Source of the DNA: Trinickia terrae
Lineage (GTDB): Bacteria; Pseudomonadota; Gammaproteobacteria; Burkholderiales; Burkholderiaceae
Assembly: GCF_005144415.1 (NCBI RefSeq)
Contig: NZ_SWJE01000001.1
Location: 601,365 to 665,364, forward strand
Direction: 5' to 3'
DNA length: 64,000 bases
Shown here: one piece after another, positions 56,434 through 64,000 of the stretch
How positions within the stretch are numbered: position 1 is the first letter of the stretch
How the letters are laid out: each line of letters opens with the position of its first letter
Notes under the pieces: generated by a model
Seen by the model: only the letters and a program-made list of their open reading frames with translations
Database searches by the model: none
Told to the model about the DNA's origin: nothing
Position numbers and translations under genes: made by a program

Positions 56434-57945
56434 ATGGCAGTCAACGACATTCTTGCAGCGCTCGATATCGATCTCGCCCAATGGCAGGGCAACGCCTTGA
56501 CGGCCCGCTCGCCGCGCGACGGCGCGACGCTCGCCACGCTTGCCGCCGATACCGCGCAGGACGCAGAGCGCAAGATCGACGCCGCGCACGCCGCTTTTGC
56601 GAAATGGCGCGTCGTCCCCGCGCCGCTGCGCGGCGAATTTGTCCGCGTGTTCGGCAACGTGCTGCGCGAGCACAAGGAGGCGCTCGGCAAGCTCGTCACG
56701 CTCGAAGCGGGAAAGATCCAGTCTGAAGGCCTCGGTGAAGTCCAGGAGATGATCGACATCTGTGATTTCGCGGTGGGCCTGTCGCGTCAGTTGTATGGTT
56801 TGACGATCGCTTCGGAGCGTCCGGGGCACCGCATGATGGAGACTTGGCATCCGCTCGGCGTGTGCGGCGTGATTTCGGCGTTCAACTTCCCGGTGGCGGT
56901 GTGGGCGTGGAATGCGGCGCTGGCGTTCGTCTGCGGCGATCCGGTCGTCTGGAAGCCGTCGGAGAAGACGCCGCTCACGGCGATCGCCTGCCATGCGCTC
57001 TTCAGCAAGGCCGTGCGTGAGTTCGAGAAGACCCACCCCGGCGTCGTGCCGGATGGGCTGCTGCAGCTCCTGATCGGCGCGCGCGACGTCGGCGCCGTGC
57101 TGACTGCGTCGCCGAAGGTCCCGCTCGTCAGCGCGACGGGCAGCGTGCGCATGGGTATCGAAGTCGCACACGTGCTGTCGAAGCGCCTCGCGCGCAGCAT
57201 CCTCGAGCTCGGCGGCAACAACGGCATGATCGTCGCGCCGAGCGCGGATCTCGATCTCGTCGTGCGCGCCGTGACGTTCGCGGCCGTCGGCACCGCGGGG
57301 CAGCGCTGCACGACGCTGCGCCGGCTCATCGTTCATCGCAGCGTGGCCGACCAGCTGCTGCCCCGCCTGGAGAAGGCGTTCGCGTCGGTGAAGATCGGCG
57401 ACCCGCTCGCCGCCGACACGCTCGTCGGACCGCTGATCGACCGCGCTTCGTTCGACGCCATGCAAAGCGCGCTCGTGCAAGCCCGCGCGGAGGGCGGCGA
57501 AGTGAGGGGCGGCGAGCGCGTCGATACCGGCCATGACGACGCGTACTACGTGCGTCCCGCGATCGTGCGGATGCCGAAGCAGACCGCGGTGGTCGAGCGC
57601 GAGACGTTCGCGCCGATCCTCTACGTGCTCGTCTACGACCATTTCGACGAGGCGCTCGCGGTGCACAATGCCGTGCCGCAAGGCTTGTCGTCGGCGATCT
57701 TCACGAACGACATGCGTGAGGCGGAGCAGTTCATGTCCGCGGCGGGCAGCGATTGCGGGATCGTCAACGTGAACATCGGCACGAGCGGCGCGGAAATCGG
57801 CGGCGCGTTCGGCGGCGAGAAAGAGACCGGCGGCGGCCGCGAATCGGGTTCCGACGCATGGAAGAGCTACATGCGGCGTGCGACCAACACGATCAACTAC
57901 AGCCGCGAGCTGCCGCTTGCACAGGGCGTGAAATTCGACGTCTGA
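56434..57945 (+). CDS. amaB: L-piperideine-6-carboxylate dehydrogenase (AmaB-type aldehyde dehydrogenase)
   Basis: A 503-aa aldehyde dehydrogenase of the ALDH7/AmaB group, oxidising 2-aminoadipate semialdehyde/piperideine-6-carboxylate to 2-aminoadipate. The catalytic Cys is in GTAGQRCTTLRR and the Glu in LELGGNNG. The N-terminal FNFPVAVWAWN pattern is typical of ALDH7. The ATG at 56434 has GAGGAAG upstream. A terminator follows. Confidence 0.9.
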   Translation: MAVNDILAALDIDLAQWQGNALTARSPRDGATLATLAADTAQDAERKIDAAHAAFAKWRVVPAPLRGEFVRVFGNVLREHKEALGKLVTLEAGKIQSEGLGEVQEMIDICDFAVGLSRQLYGLTIASERPGHRMMETWHPLGVCGVISAFNFPVAVWAWNAALAFVCGDPVVWKPSEKTPLTAIACHALFSKAVREFEKTHPGVVPDGLLQLLIGARDVGAVLTASPKVPLVSATGSVRMGIEVAHVLSKRLARSILELGGNNGMIVAPSADLDLVVRAVTFAAVGTAGQRCTTLRRLIVHRSVADQLLPRLEKAFASVKIGDPLAADTLVGPLIDRASFDAMQSALVQARAEGGEVRGGERVDTGHDDAYYVRPAIVRMPKQTAVVERETFAPILYVLVYDHFDEALAVHNAVPQGLSSAIFTNDMREAEQFMSAAGSDCGIVNVNIGTSGAEIGGAFGGEKETGGGRESGSDAWKSYMRRATNTINYSRELPLAQGVKFDV

Positions 57946-57963
57946 GGCTTCCTGCCTGCCGCA

Positions 57964-58010
57964 GGCCAACCCGGCTGCAGTATCGGCCGGGCTGGCCGCC
58001 TTTTCTCTTT
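57964..58010 (+). terminator. intrinsic terminator after amaB
   Basis: GGCCAACCCGGC (57964-57975) and GCCGGGCTGGCC (57986-57997) pair with one wobble, followed by CTTTTCTCTTT. It ends the lysine-catabolic operon. Confidence 0.8.
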
Positions 58011-58118
58011 CCACGCGTTTTCCGGCGCGGCACATCCTCCATTAGCGGCTACAATGCGCGCCCAAGGAACCGGTTCACATAGTGAGCACGGGCGCAGAAT
58101 AAAAATGGGGTACAAGAT

Positions 58119-58643
58119 ATGCCGACGACAGCAAACCGAGGGAAACCCTGCCGGGCCGTAGCAGGCGCGTTCTGCGTGGCTTTTGCCGCAGCATTTGCCG
58201 CGCCGGGCGTGCAGGCCGCACCACTCGCGCTCGACGTGACCGGCCAGATCACGAAGACGACCAATGCCGAGCACACCGTCTACCACTTCGGCGAAGAGCA
58301 ATTGCTGAACCTGCCGGCCCATTCGATTTCGACCGGCACGCCCTGGACGAAGAAATCGGTATTCACGGGGCCGAGCCTCGCAGATATCCTGAAGACGGTC
58401 GGCGCGCGCGGCCAATCGGTCGAGGTGCATTCGTTCGACGATTACACCTACACGGTCCCGGCCTCGGACGCGGATCGCTACGGCGTCATCCTGGCCTACA
58501 GCATGAACGGCAAGCGCCTGCAGGTGAGCGATTTCGGTCCGCTGTTCCTGATCTATCCGCGCGACCAATACCCGGACGAGCTGTCGACGGCCGGGGCTAC
58601 CGCCAAATTCGTCTGGCAGATCAAGTCCCTCGTCATCAAATGA
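58119..58643 (+). CDS. periplasmic molybdopterin-oxidoreductase-fold protein lacking cysteine
   Basis: A 174-aa secreted protein with a signal peptide (cleavage near VQA-APL, residue 33). The mature part resembles the sulfite-oxidase-type molybdopterin-binding fold in short form (LDVTGQI, PSLADILKTVG, FLIYPRDQYPD). It has no Cys at all after the signal, so it lacks the molybdenum-ligating residue and is unlikely to be a redox enzyme. It overlaps the hybrid kinase gene by four bases (ATGA), suggesting it is the kinase's periplasmic ligand-binding partner. That role is inference. Confidence 0.8.
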   Translation: MPTTANRGKPCRAVAGAFCVAFAAAFAAPGVQAAPLALDVTGQITKTTNAEHTVYHFGEEQLLNLPAHSISTGTPWTKKSVFTGPSLADILKTVGARGQSVEVHSFDDYTYTVPASDADRYGVILAYSMNGKRLQVSDFGPLFLIYPRDQYPDELSTAGATAKFVWQIKSLVIK

Positions 58644-60457
58644 AAAAGGCCTCATTGCGGTGCTTCGCGTTCGTGCTGATATGGTTGACCGCGCTGGCGC
58701 CGCCCATCGGAGCAGTCGGCTACCTGTTCTACGACAACCTGCTGGCGCCGCGCGCCGGGGTCGAGGTCGCGGGCCCGTATGACGGTTTCTATTGGGATGC
58801 CGCGCAATTCCAGATCGCTTACGCGCGCCTCGAAAACCAGGTGCTGCTTTACCAGACCGGCGCGGACCGCGATGGCTCGACGCTGACGCTGCGCTACCAG
58901 ATCCTTCAATCGAAGATCCGGGTGATGCTCGGGTCGACCCGCATGCTGGAGACGCAGCCGTCGCTCGAACATTGGCAGCATGACGAGCTGGTTGCGCTCG
59001 ACAAGACGGTCAAGGCGCTGAGCCCCGACATCGAAGCCTTGCCCGGCGATCGTTCGCGCGCCGATCAGATCGTCGCGGCGCTGAACGACCATTGGGACGA
59101 GGTCAACGATCTCGCGCAAAGCCGGCGGCTTCTCGACGTCGCCGAGCGCGACGCGATCGCGAGGGATTTCCTCGCCAAGCGGCGCTACCTGTTCGCGGGC
59201 GGCGTCGTGCTGCTGCTGCTGTCGGCAGCAGCGACGGCGCTCCTGATCTTCAACGGCCTGCGCCGCAGCAAGCTTATCGTGCAGCAGCACGCCGCGATCG
59301 CCGCCGAGCACGAAGCGGCGCGCGTAGCGCGCGAAACGAGCCTCGCGAAGGACACCTTCCTCGGCATGATCAGCCACGAGTTGCGCACGCCGCTGCATGC
59401 GATCGTGTCGTCGGTCGAGCTGCTCGGCTTTCATCAGCAATCCGAGGCCGACCGCAAGGTGATTCGCCGTCTCGAGGCCGCCGCGCGCCATCTCGAAGTG
59501 CAGATGCGCGATTTGACCGACTACGCGCGCCTTGGCGCCGGCAAGCTCGTGCTGCATGACGAGCGCTTCGATCCGCGCGCCTTGATCGAATCGATCGTCG
59601 ACGAAAATCTTCAGGCAGCAAGCGCGAAGCACCTGACGCTGACGAGCGGCGCCGACGGAGGCACGGGCCTGGTCGAGTCAGATCCGCATCGCATCCGGCA
59701 GATCGTCGGCAATCTCGTGACCAACGCAATCCGCTACACCGACACCGGCTCGGTGCGCGTTGTGCTCAGCGTACAGTCCGGCGCGCTCGCGATTTCCGTT
59801 AGCGACACCGGCCCCGGCGTCGATGAGGCGCAGATTCCGCTCTTGTTCAAGGAGTTCACCCAGCTGGACGGCTCGCGCACGCGGCGCTTCGGCGGCGCGG
59901 GGATGGGGCTCGCGATCGTCCAGGGGCTCGTCAATCTGTTCGGCGGCACGATCCGCGTGGCGAGCCGCATGGGCGAGGGCACGACGTTCTCGGTGACCAT
60001 TCCCGTGCGCCTCGTCGAACCTCCGGCGCCCGACGGCGCCGCGCGTGCGGGCGCGCAGGGCGGTAGCCGGCCGCGCGTGCTCGTCATCGACGACAACCCG
60101 CCGGTGCGGGAATCGCTCGGCGAGTTGCTGGCCCACATGGAATGTGAGGCGGTGGCGGCGGGCAGCGCCGACGAAGCGCTGCGCTGGCTCGACACCGAGC
60201 GGTGCGACCTCGTGCTGGTCGACCTGCACATGCCGGAGAAGGATGGTTATTCGTTCCTCGCCGAATTTCGCGAGCGCGGCGGGACGAACACGGGCGTGCC
60301 TGTCATTGCGGTGAGCGCCTACGCGCCGGATTCTGCCGGGCAAGGCGCGAGCGGACCGTTCTTCGACATGCTTTCGAAGCCCGTCCACTACGATCAGTTG
60401 CGCGACGCGGTGGAGCGGGCGCGCGTCGTGCGGCGCGAAGCCCGCCAGGGGGCGTAA
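58640..60457 (+). CDS. hybrid sensor histidine kinase
   Basis: A 605-aa inner-membrane hybrid kinase. TM1 is at about 8-30, the periplasmic helical sensor at about 32-180, TM2 at about 184-205 and HisKA has His246 in MISHELRTPLH. The HATPase region has N361 in LVTNAIRYT, DTGPGV near 389 and GMGLAIV near 421. The C-terminal receiver has its phospho-acceptor Asp528 in LVLVDLHMPEKDG. It is translationally coupled to the secreted molybdopterin-fold protein. It converges with the regulator gene at 60482, the likely output partner. Confidence 0.92.
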   Translation: MKKASLRCFAFVLIWLTALAPPIGAVGYLFYDNLLAPRAGVEVAGPYDGFYWDAAQFQIAYARLENQVLLYQTGADRDGSTLTLRYQILQSKIRVMLGSTRMLETQPSLEHWQHDELVALDKTVKALSPDIEALPGDRSRADQIVAALNDHWDEVNDLAQSRRLLDVAERDAIARDFLAKRRYLFAGGVVLLLLSAAATALLIFNGLRRSKLIVQQHAAIAAEHEAARVARETSLAKDTFLGMISHELRTPLHAIVSSVELLGFHQQSEADRKVIRRLEAAARHLEVQMRDLTDYARLGAGKLVLHDERFDPRALIESIVDENLQAASAKHLTLTSGADGGTGLVESDPHRIRQIVGNLVTNAIRYTDTGSVRVVLSVQSGALAISVSDTGPGVDEAQIPLLFKEFTQLDGSRTRRFGGAGMGLAIVQGLVNLFGGTIRVASRMGEGTTFSVTIPVRLVEPPAPDGAARAGAQGGSRPRVLVIDDNPPVRESLGELLAHMECEAVAAGSADEALRWLDTERCDLVLVDLHMPEKDGYSFLAEFRERGGTNTGVPVIAVSAYAPDSAGQGASGPFFDMLSKPVHYDQLRDAVERARVVRREARQGA

Positions 60458-60481
60458 GGCGGGCCGGGGGAAGCGCGCGCT

Positions 60482-61336
60482 CTACGCGCGATTCAGGCGC
60501 TTGGTCAGATCCGCGACGAGAATCGCCAGCCGCGCAGGCTTCTCGTAACAGGCGACGTCGAAGCGGCGGATCACCTCACTGATCTCCGATTCGCTCGCCT
60601 TGCCGGTCAGCAGTTCGCCTGTCAGCACGAAGATCGGCGCATCGGGGTTTTCCGACGCGCGCACGTTCCGGATCGCCTCGGCGGACGTCTGGCCCCCGAA
60701 CAGCCAATCGATCACGACGGCGTCGAACACTTGCGTCTGCAGGGCGTCGTTGAACGCCTGCAGCCCGTACAGCGCCGTCGCCGAGAAGCCGCTTTGCTCG
60801 AGGTAGTCGCGCAGGTTGTCGGCGGAGGCCTGGTCGTCGTCGACGACGGCCACCGACGGCTTGTCGGTTTCGCCGCGCCGCGGATAGACCTCGATCTTGT
60901 GAACTTCGAATGCGTTCTGATAGAGCGCGCCGTCATGGCGCACCACACGCCATTGGCCTTGCTTCGAATATGCGATGAATTCGGGGCGCGAGCCGGCCTC
61001 GATCGGCGCGCCGATCCAGGCGGTGCACGCCATTTCGACCGCGCCGACGCAAAAGACCGCCTCCTGCGCGTTGGCGCCCACCATGCCGGGGTCGAGCGTC
61101 TGCGCGCCGAACAGTTGCGCTGCGGGCTCGCCGAACGCTTCGGCCACTTTCTTGATCTGCGAAAGCGTCCATGGACTGTTGCCGCGGAGCTTGCGGTGGC
61201 CCTGCGAAAAACTGAGGTCGAGGATGCGGCACAGTTCGGTCGTTTGCTGCCGCTTGCCGATGCCGTGTCGGCTCATCAGCTCGCGAACGCGTTCTGCGAC
61301 TGCGAGGGAGTCGGTTGAAGTTGCTTCGTTGGTCAT
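60482..61336 (-). CDS. response regulator with N-terminal HTH and C-terminal receiver
   Basis: A 284-aa protein in inverted order. Residues about 10-75 form a BetR/XRE-like HTH (VRELMSRHGIGKRQQTTELCRILDLSFSQGHRKL by inspection), 85-155 a middle beta-rich region, and 160-280 a receiver with acidic pocket VVDDD (165-168), phospho-acceptor Asp210 and conserved Lys in CYEKPA. Most response regulators have the receiver first. It ends 25 bp from the hybrid kinase in convergent orientation. Confidence 0.85.
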   Translation of the reverse strand: MTNEATSTDSLAVAERVRELMSRHGIGKRQQTTELCRILDLSFSQGHRKLRGNSPWTLSQIKKVAEAFGEPAAQLFGAQTLDPGMVGANAQEAVFCVGAVEMACTAWIGAPIEAGSRPEFIAYSKQGQWRVVRHDGALYQNAFEVHKIEVYPRRGETDKPSVAVVDDDQASADNLRDYLEQSGFSATALYGLQAFNDALQTQVFDAVVIDWLFGGQTSAEAIRNVRASENPDAPIFVLTGELLTGKASESEISEVIRRFDVACYEKPARLAILVADLTKRLNRA

Positions 61337-61772
61337 GCTGCTTGAAAGCGTCTCGATTTCAATTGTAGTAAGAGGACACCAAGCTGAATATCAACGCAAT
61401 TCGCGCTTTGATTGGCCGCTTGCTTCGTAAGCTGGCCGGTCATGCTGGGGAAATAGGCGAACGGACTGAAAGAAAAGCGTCTCTACGTTGCTTACAGCGC
61501 AGCCTCGTGAAACCGGTTTCGCGGCGGCGCATCATGCTGAGAAGCGCAGTATATCTTAGCGAGAAAAAAGCGAAGATCCTCTGTCAAATTTGTTTCAACG
61601 CGTTACGCTTCGCACATTATGCAAGAGTGTGCGGGATTTCCATGGCAAATGTCGTACATTCTCGTGACGAATGCAGATTTCAGCGGCATCGGCGCGATGT
61701 AATGTTCTGGAAAGAATCGAAGGAAATCGCGGCTTTCGCGGTTGTTTATTTATATGAGGAAAATGTAAACCG
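61337..61772. other. AT-richer intergenic region upstream of the C39-like gene
   Basis: About 435 bp with lower GC than its surroundings. A 122-codon frame (61408-61776) ends in an ATGA overlap with the next gene, but it has mixed codon use, no motif and no clear ribosome site, so I do not call it a gene. Promoters for the divergent regulator and for the C39-like gene must lie here. Confidence 0.5.
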
Positions 61773-62435
61773 ATGACGGCCGGCTCGATTCGTCACATCA
61801 ATGTGCCCTATTACTCGCAGTGGGGGAGTCCGGATTGGGTGAAACCGATCGTCGAGGAGGCGGCCGATCCTTGCGACGATCCGCATTGGCGGCAAAGCGG
61901 CTTTGCCGATCCCGAGCGCTATCGGTTCTGGGCACAGCGTCTTTGCGGATTGACGTGCCTCGAATCGATACTGGATTTCTGGCGGATCAGGCGAGGCTCG
62001 CGAGCCTCGCTGCTCGACGCGGCCTTGGCGCGCGGCGCGTACAAGATGCGCGCGGACGGCGGCGTGGACGGGCTGATCTACCAGCCGTTCGCCGACTGGG
62101 TCGGCGAGGTTTTCGGCCTCAAGGTGGAGGTGCTGCCGCAAATCGGCATCGCGCAACTGGCTGCGCACATCGACGGCGACACGTTTGCGATCGCATCGGT
62201 CAGCCCGCTGATTCGCTATCCGGACGAGCCGAACGAGACGCGTGGCGGGCACCTCATCCTGTTGCATGGCGCCGATCGTCACGGCGCATGGTTCCACAAC
62301 CCCTCGGGCATCGCGCCGCATCAAGCCGATGCCTATCTGCGCTTCGATGCGTTCGAGCGCTTCTTTGCGGGGCGCGGCATGACGATCTCGCGCGCGAACG
62401 GCCAGGGTCTGTTCGGGGCTGCGCCTCAATTTTGA
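61773..62435 (+). CDS. C39-like cysteine peptidase-fold protein
   Basis: A 220-aa protein starting VPYYSQW near residue 11, typical of C39-like domains. A candidate catalytic triad is visible: Cys58 in RLCGLTCL, His160 in RGGHLILLHG and Asn176 in WFHNPSG. There is no signal peptide or membrane helix, unlike ABC-linked C39 domains, so it should act in the cytoplasm on a peptide or small amide. GAGGAAA precedes the ATG. The mini proline-racemase-like gene follows after 121 bp. Function unknown. Confidence 0.75.
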   Translation: MTAGSIRHINVPYYSQWGSPDWVKPIVEEAADPCDDPHWRQSGFADPERYRFWAQRLCGLTCLESILDFWRIRRGSRASLLDAALARGAYKMRADGGVDGLIYQPFADWVGEVFGLKVEVLPQIGIAQLAAHIDGDTFAIASVSPLIRYPDEPNETRGGHLILLHGADRHGAWFHNPSGIAPHQADAYLRFDAFERFFAGRGMTISRANGQGLFGAAPQF

Positions 62436-62556
62436 AAACGTTGCCGGGCGGCGCAATGTCGTCTAAGTTTCGAGCCACCATCGATCGCGCAAGCAACGGG
62501 AGGAACAAGATGGAGCGGCGGGGTGACGATTCGTCGACGGCGACAGGCGGTGCGGC

Positions 62557-63186
62557 ATGAAGCTGAACCGCATGATCGAAACCGTGGAGATGCACACCAA
62601 CGGCCGGCCGTTCAGGCTCGTGACACGCGGCTTGCCGAAGCTCGCGGGCGCGACGCTCGCCGAGCGGCGCGCGTGGCTCGAGCACTCGGCGGATCATTGG
62701 CGGCGTGCGCTGTTGCTGGCGCCGCGCGGCTACGCAGGCCTTGCCGGTGGCTTCCTGACCGAGCCGGTAAGCGCTGGCGCGAACCTGGGGATGGTCTTCG
62801 TCGATTCGGATGGCTACTTCGAGTGCGACGACGACGGCGTGATCGCGCTGGCGACGGTCGCCGTGGCGCTCGGCTGGGTCGAGCGCGTTGCGCCGGAAAC
62901 GCGCGTGGTGATCGACTTGCCTGGCCGCATCGCCGAAGCGCTCGTGCGATGGGACGGCGATCATGCCGGCGCGGTGCGCCTTGCGGACGCGCAGGTATCG
63001 GCCGAGGCCCGCGAGGCATACGCCCGCGCGGTGGTGGGCGCCGCCCCGGGCGCGCAGCGCAGGCACGGCGTCGAGCCGGCCTGTACGACTGAGGCCCAGC
63101 AGCGCACAGGACACGCGCGCATCTGCGGCTTTGCAAGCTGGATCATCGACGAGGGCGATCCGTTCGCGTACGGTTGCATCGTGTGA
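62557..63186 (+). CDS. miniature proline-racemase-family protein
   Basis: A 209-aa protein. Residues 1-115 align by eye with the N-lobe of proline racemases (VEMHTNGRPFRLVT, LPKLAGATLAERRAWL, then LTEPVSAGANLGMVFVD). The first-Cys region is FECDDDGVIAL (Cys90), where the family has MCGHGT. The lobe with the second catalytic CGTGT is absent. The C-terminal GHARICGFASWIIDEGDPF resembles the family's last strand and helix. About 120 residues are therefore missing relative to a full enzyme, so racemase or epimerase activity is doubtful. It may be a dehydratase-like or binding derivative, or an internally deleted gene. Confidence 0.7.
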   Translation: MKLNRMIETVEMHTNGRPFRLVTRGLPKLAGATLAERRAWLEHSADHWRRALLLAPRGYAGLAGGFLTEPVSAGANLGMVFVDSDGYFECDDDGVIALATVAVALGWVERVAPETRVVIDLPGRIAEALVRWDGDHAGAVRLADAQVSAEAREAYARAVVGAAPGAQRRHGVEPACTTEAQQRTGHARICGFASWIIDEGDPFAYGCIV

Positions 63187-63257
63187 TCGCCCGATCGACC
63201 ACCGTCAGCGGTGCCGACCAAGACCGGCGCGCAGACAGCCCTGGAGCTCCCTGGACC

Positions 63258-64000
63258 ATGACCGCGATGCAGATCTTCGACGCACAGGCCACGGTGCGCC
63301 TGACGCCTTTTCCGCAGCTCATCGACGCTCTGCGATCGGCGTGCGTCGAGTATGCGCGAGGCGCGATCGCGAGCCCGGCGCGTCTTGTCGTGCCGCTCAA
63401 CGACGGCGGCGTGATGCTGTCGATGCCGGCCACGGCCGGCGATCTTGCGATCCACAAGCTGGTGACGGTGTGTCCTCGCAATGGCGAACGCGGACTGCCG
63501 ACCATTCACGGCCAAGTGACGGCTTGCGATGCCGATACCGGCGAGGCGCTCTTCGCGCTCGACGGCCCGACGGTGACCGGCCGCCGCACGGCGGCGGTTT
63601 CGATGCTGGCGATTCGAACGTTGATGGGCACCGCCCCGCGTGACGTGCTTCTGATCGGAGCCGGGACGCAAGGCGCCCATCATGCACGGGCCTTGGGGGA
63701 AGTGTTTCCGCAAGCGAAGATCCGGGTGCGCGGCAGTTCGTATGCCCGTGCGCAGGCGTTTTGCGCGGCGTACGGTTCGGCCGCGCCCAATCTGGAGCCG
63801 ATCGATGGGGTCGAGATTCCGGATTCCGTCGATGTCGTCGTGACGGTCACGACGAGCAAGGTCGCCGTCTATGACGAAGCGCCGCGGCGCGAGCGGCTCG
63901 TGGTCGGCGTCGGCGCGTTCACGCCGGATGCGGTCGAGATTGGCGCGAGGACGGTGCTGGGCAGCACGCTGTTGGTCGACGATCTGGCCGGCGCCCGCCA
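63258..64000 (+). CDS. ornithine cyclodeaminase/mu-crystallin family protein (cut by window end)
   Basis: At least 247 residues from ATG 63258 to the window edge, without a stop. N-terminal LVVPLNDGGVMLSMPA and NAD(P) motif VLLIGAGTQGAHHARAL near 135 identify the ornithine cyclodeaminase/ketimine reductase family. Beside a proline-racemase-like gene, a pyrroline-2-carboxylate (ketimine) reductase role is plausible. It follows by 71 bp in the same direction. The 3' end is outside the window. Confidence 0.85.
   Translation, partial: MTAMQIFDAQATVRLTPFPQLIDALRSACVEYARGAIASPARLVVPLNDGGVMLSMPATAGDLAIHKLVTVCPRNGERGLPTIHGQVTACDADTGEALFALDGPTVTGRRTAAVSMLAIRTLMGTAPRDVLLIGAGTQGAHHARALGEVFPQAKIRVRGSSYARAQAFCAAYGSAAPNLEPIDGVEIPDSVDVVVTVTTSKVAVYDEAPRRERLVVGVGAFTPDAVEIGARTVLGSTLLVDDLAGAR

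Noticed and set aside
61408-61776. 122-codon frame whose stop overlaps the C39-like start as ATGA
   Set aside because: The coupling is tempting, but codon use is irregular, no ribosome site or motif is visible, and the first part overlaps likely promoter sequence.

Overview
The window looks like a chromosomal segment of a beta-proteobacterium of the Burkholderia sensu lato group (Burkholderia/Paraburkholderia/Trinickia type). This rests on the high GC content with strong G/C third-position bias, a beta-proteobacterial Tad pilus locus, a monomeric NADP isocitrate dehydrogenase, a Burkholderia-style porin and a QuiC-type dehydroshikimate dehydratase. Genus and species cannot be fixed from sequence reading alone. 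No rRNA, tRNA or CRISPR array was seen.

Layout. (1) 1-10 kb, minus strand: a Flp/Tad pilus operon running from the pilin through prepilin peptidase, an AAA ATPase, CpaB, secretin, a small lipoprotein, CpaE and CpaF to TadB. It leaves the window before the expected tadC. A consensus sigma-54 promoter precedes the pilin, and a sigma-54 activator gene lies divergently at 10.7-12.1 kb, so the pilus is probably under enhancer-dependent control. (2) 12.1-17.6 kb: an accessory, partly AT-rich island. It holds remnants of a siderophore synthetase and a TonB receptor, a badly broken AAA+ ATPase gene, a divergent intact AAA+ ATPase gene and an IS6-family transposase scrap. It is bracketed by two copies of a palindromic repeat. 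The intergenic region between the two AAA genes has two divergent TTCG-N16-TTCG (hrpII-type) boxes, each followed 31-32 nt later by a YANNNT -10 element. The pair therefore resembles HrpB-class type III effector genes. (3) 17.5-32.2 kb: a mixed core region with an XRE regulator, isocitrate dehydrogenase, an NCS1 permease beside broken LysR and pxpB genes, a glyoxalase-fold protein, a LysR regulator, a methanethiol oxidase with a membrane partner, a small stress/sugar cluster, a DHA2 efflux pump and an AIM24 protein. (4) 32.3-38 kb: a trans-4-hydroxy-L-proline catabolic cluster (deaminase, epimerase, three-part D-hydroxyproline dehydrogenase, PAS-AraC regulator). (5) 38-44.4 kb: an SDR enzyme, a zinc-ribbon membrane protein, a TAXI binding protein, two small proteins, and queF followed by a decayed queuosine-precursor transporter gene. 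(6) 44.4-51.4 kb: a porin, quiC, aroQ, aroE, an MFS transporter and a TetR regulator, together a quinate/shikimate/dehydroshikimate utilisation unit. (7) 51.5-57.9 kb: a lysine/pipecolate/2-aminoadipate catabolic unit (FAD amine oxidase, LysR, HglS-like DUF1338 enzyme, aminotransferase, AmaB dehydrogenase). (8) 58-61.3 kb: a signalling unit with a cysteine-free periplasmic molybdopterin-fold protein overlapping a hybrid histidine kinase, convergent with a regulator of unusual order (HTH first, receiver last). (9) 61.8-64 kb: a C39-like cysteine protease fold protein, a miniature proline-racemase-like protein and an ornithine cyclodeaminase-family gene cut by the window end, possibly an undescribed cassette.

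The strongest leads for new biology are the hrpII-box AAA+ pair in the island, the C39/mini-racemase/cyclodeaminase cassette, and the molybdopterin-fold/hybrid-kinase/inverted-regulator unit. Several genes are visibly decaying (AAA paralogue, pxpB, LysR, queuosine-precursor transporter, siderophore genes).
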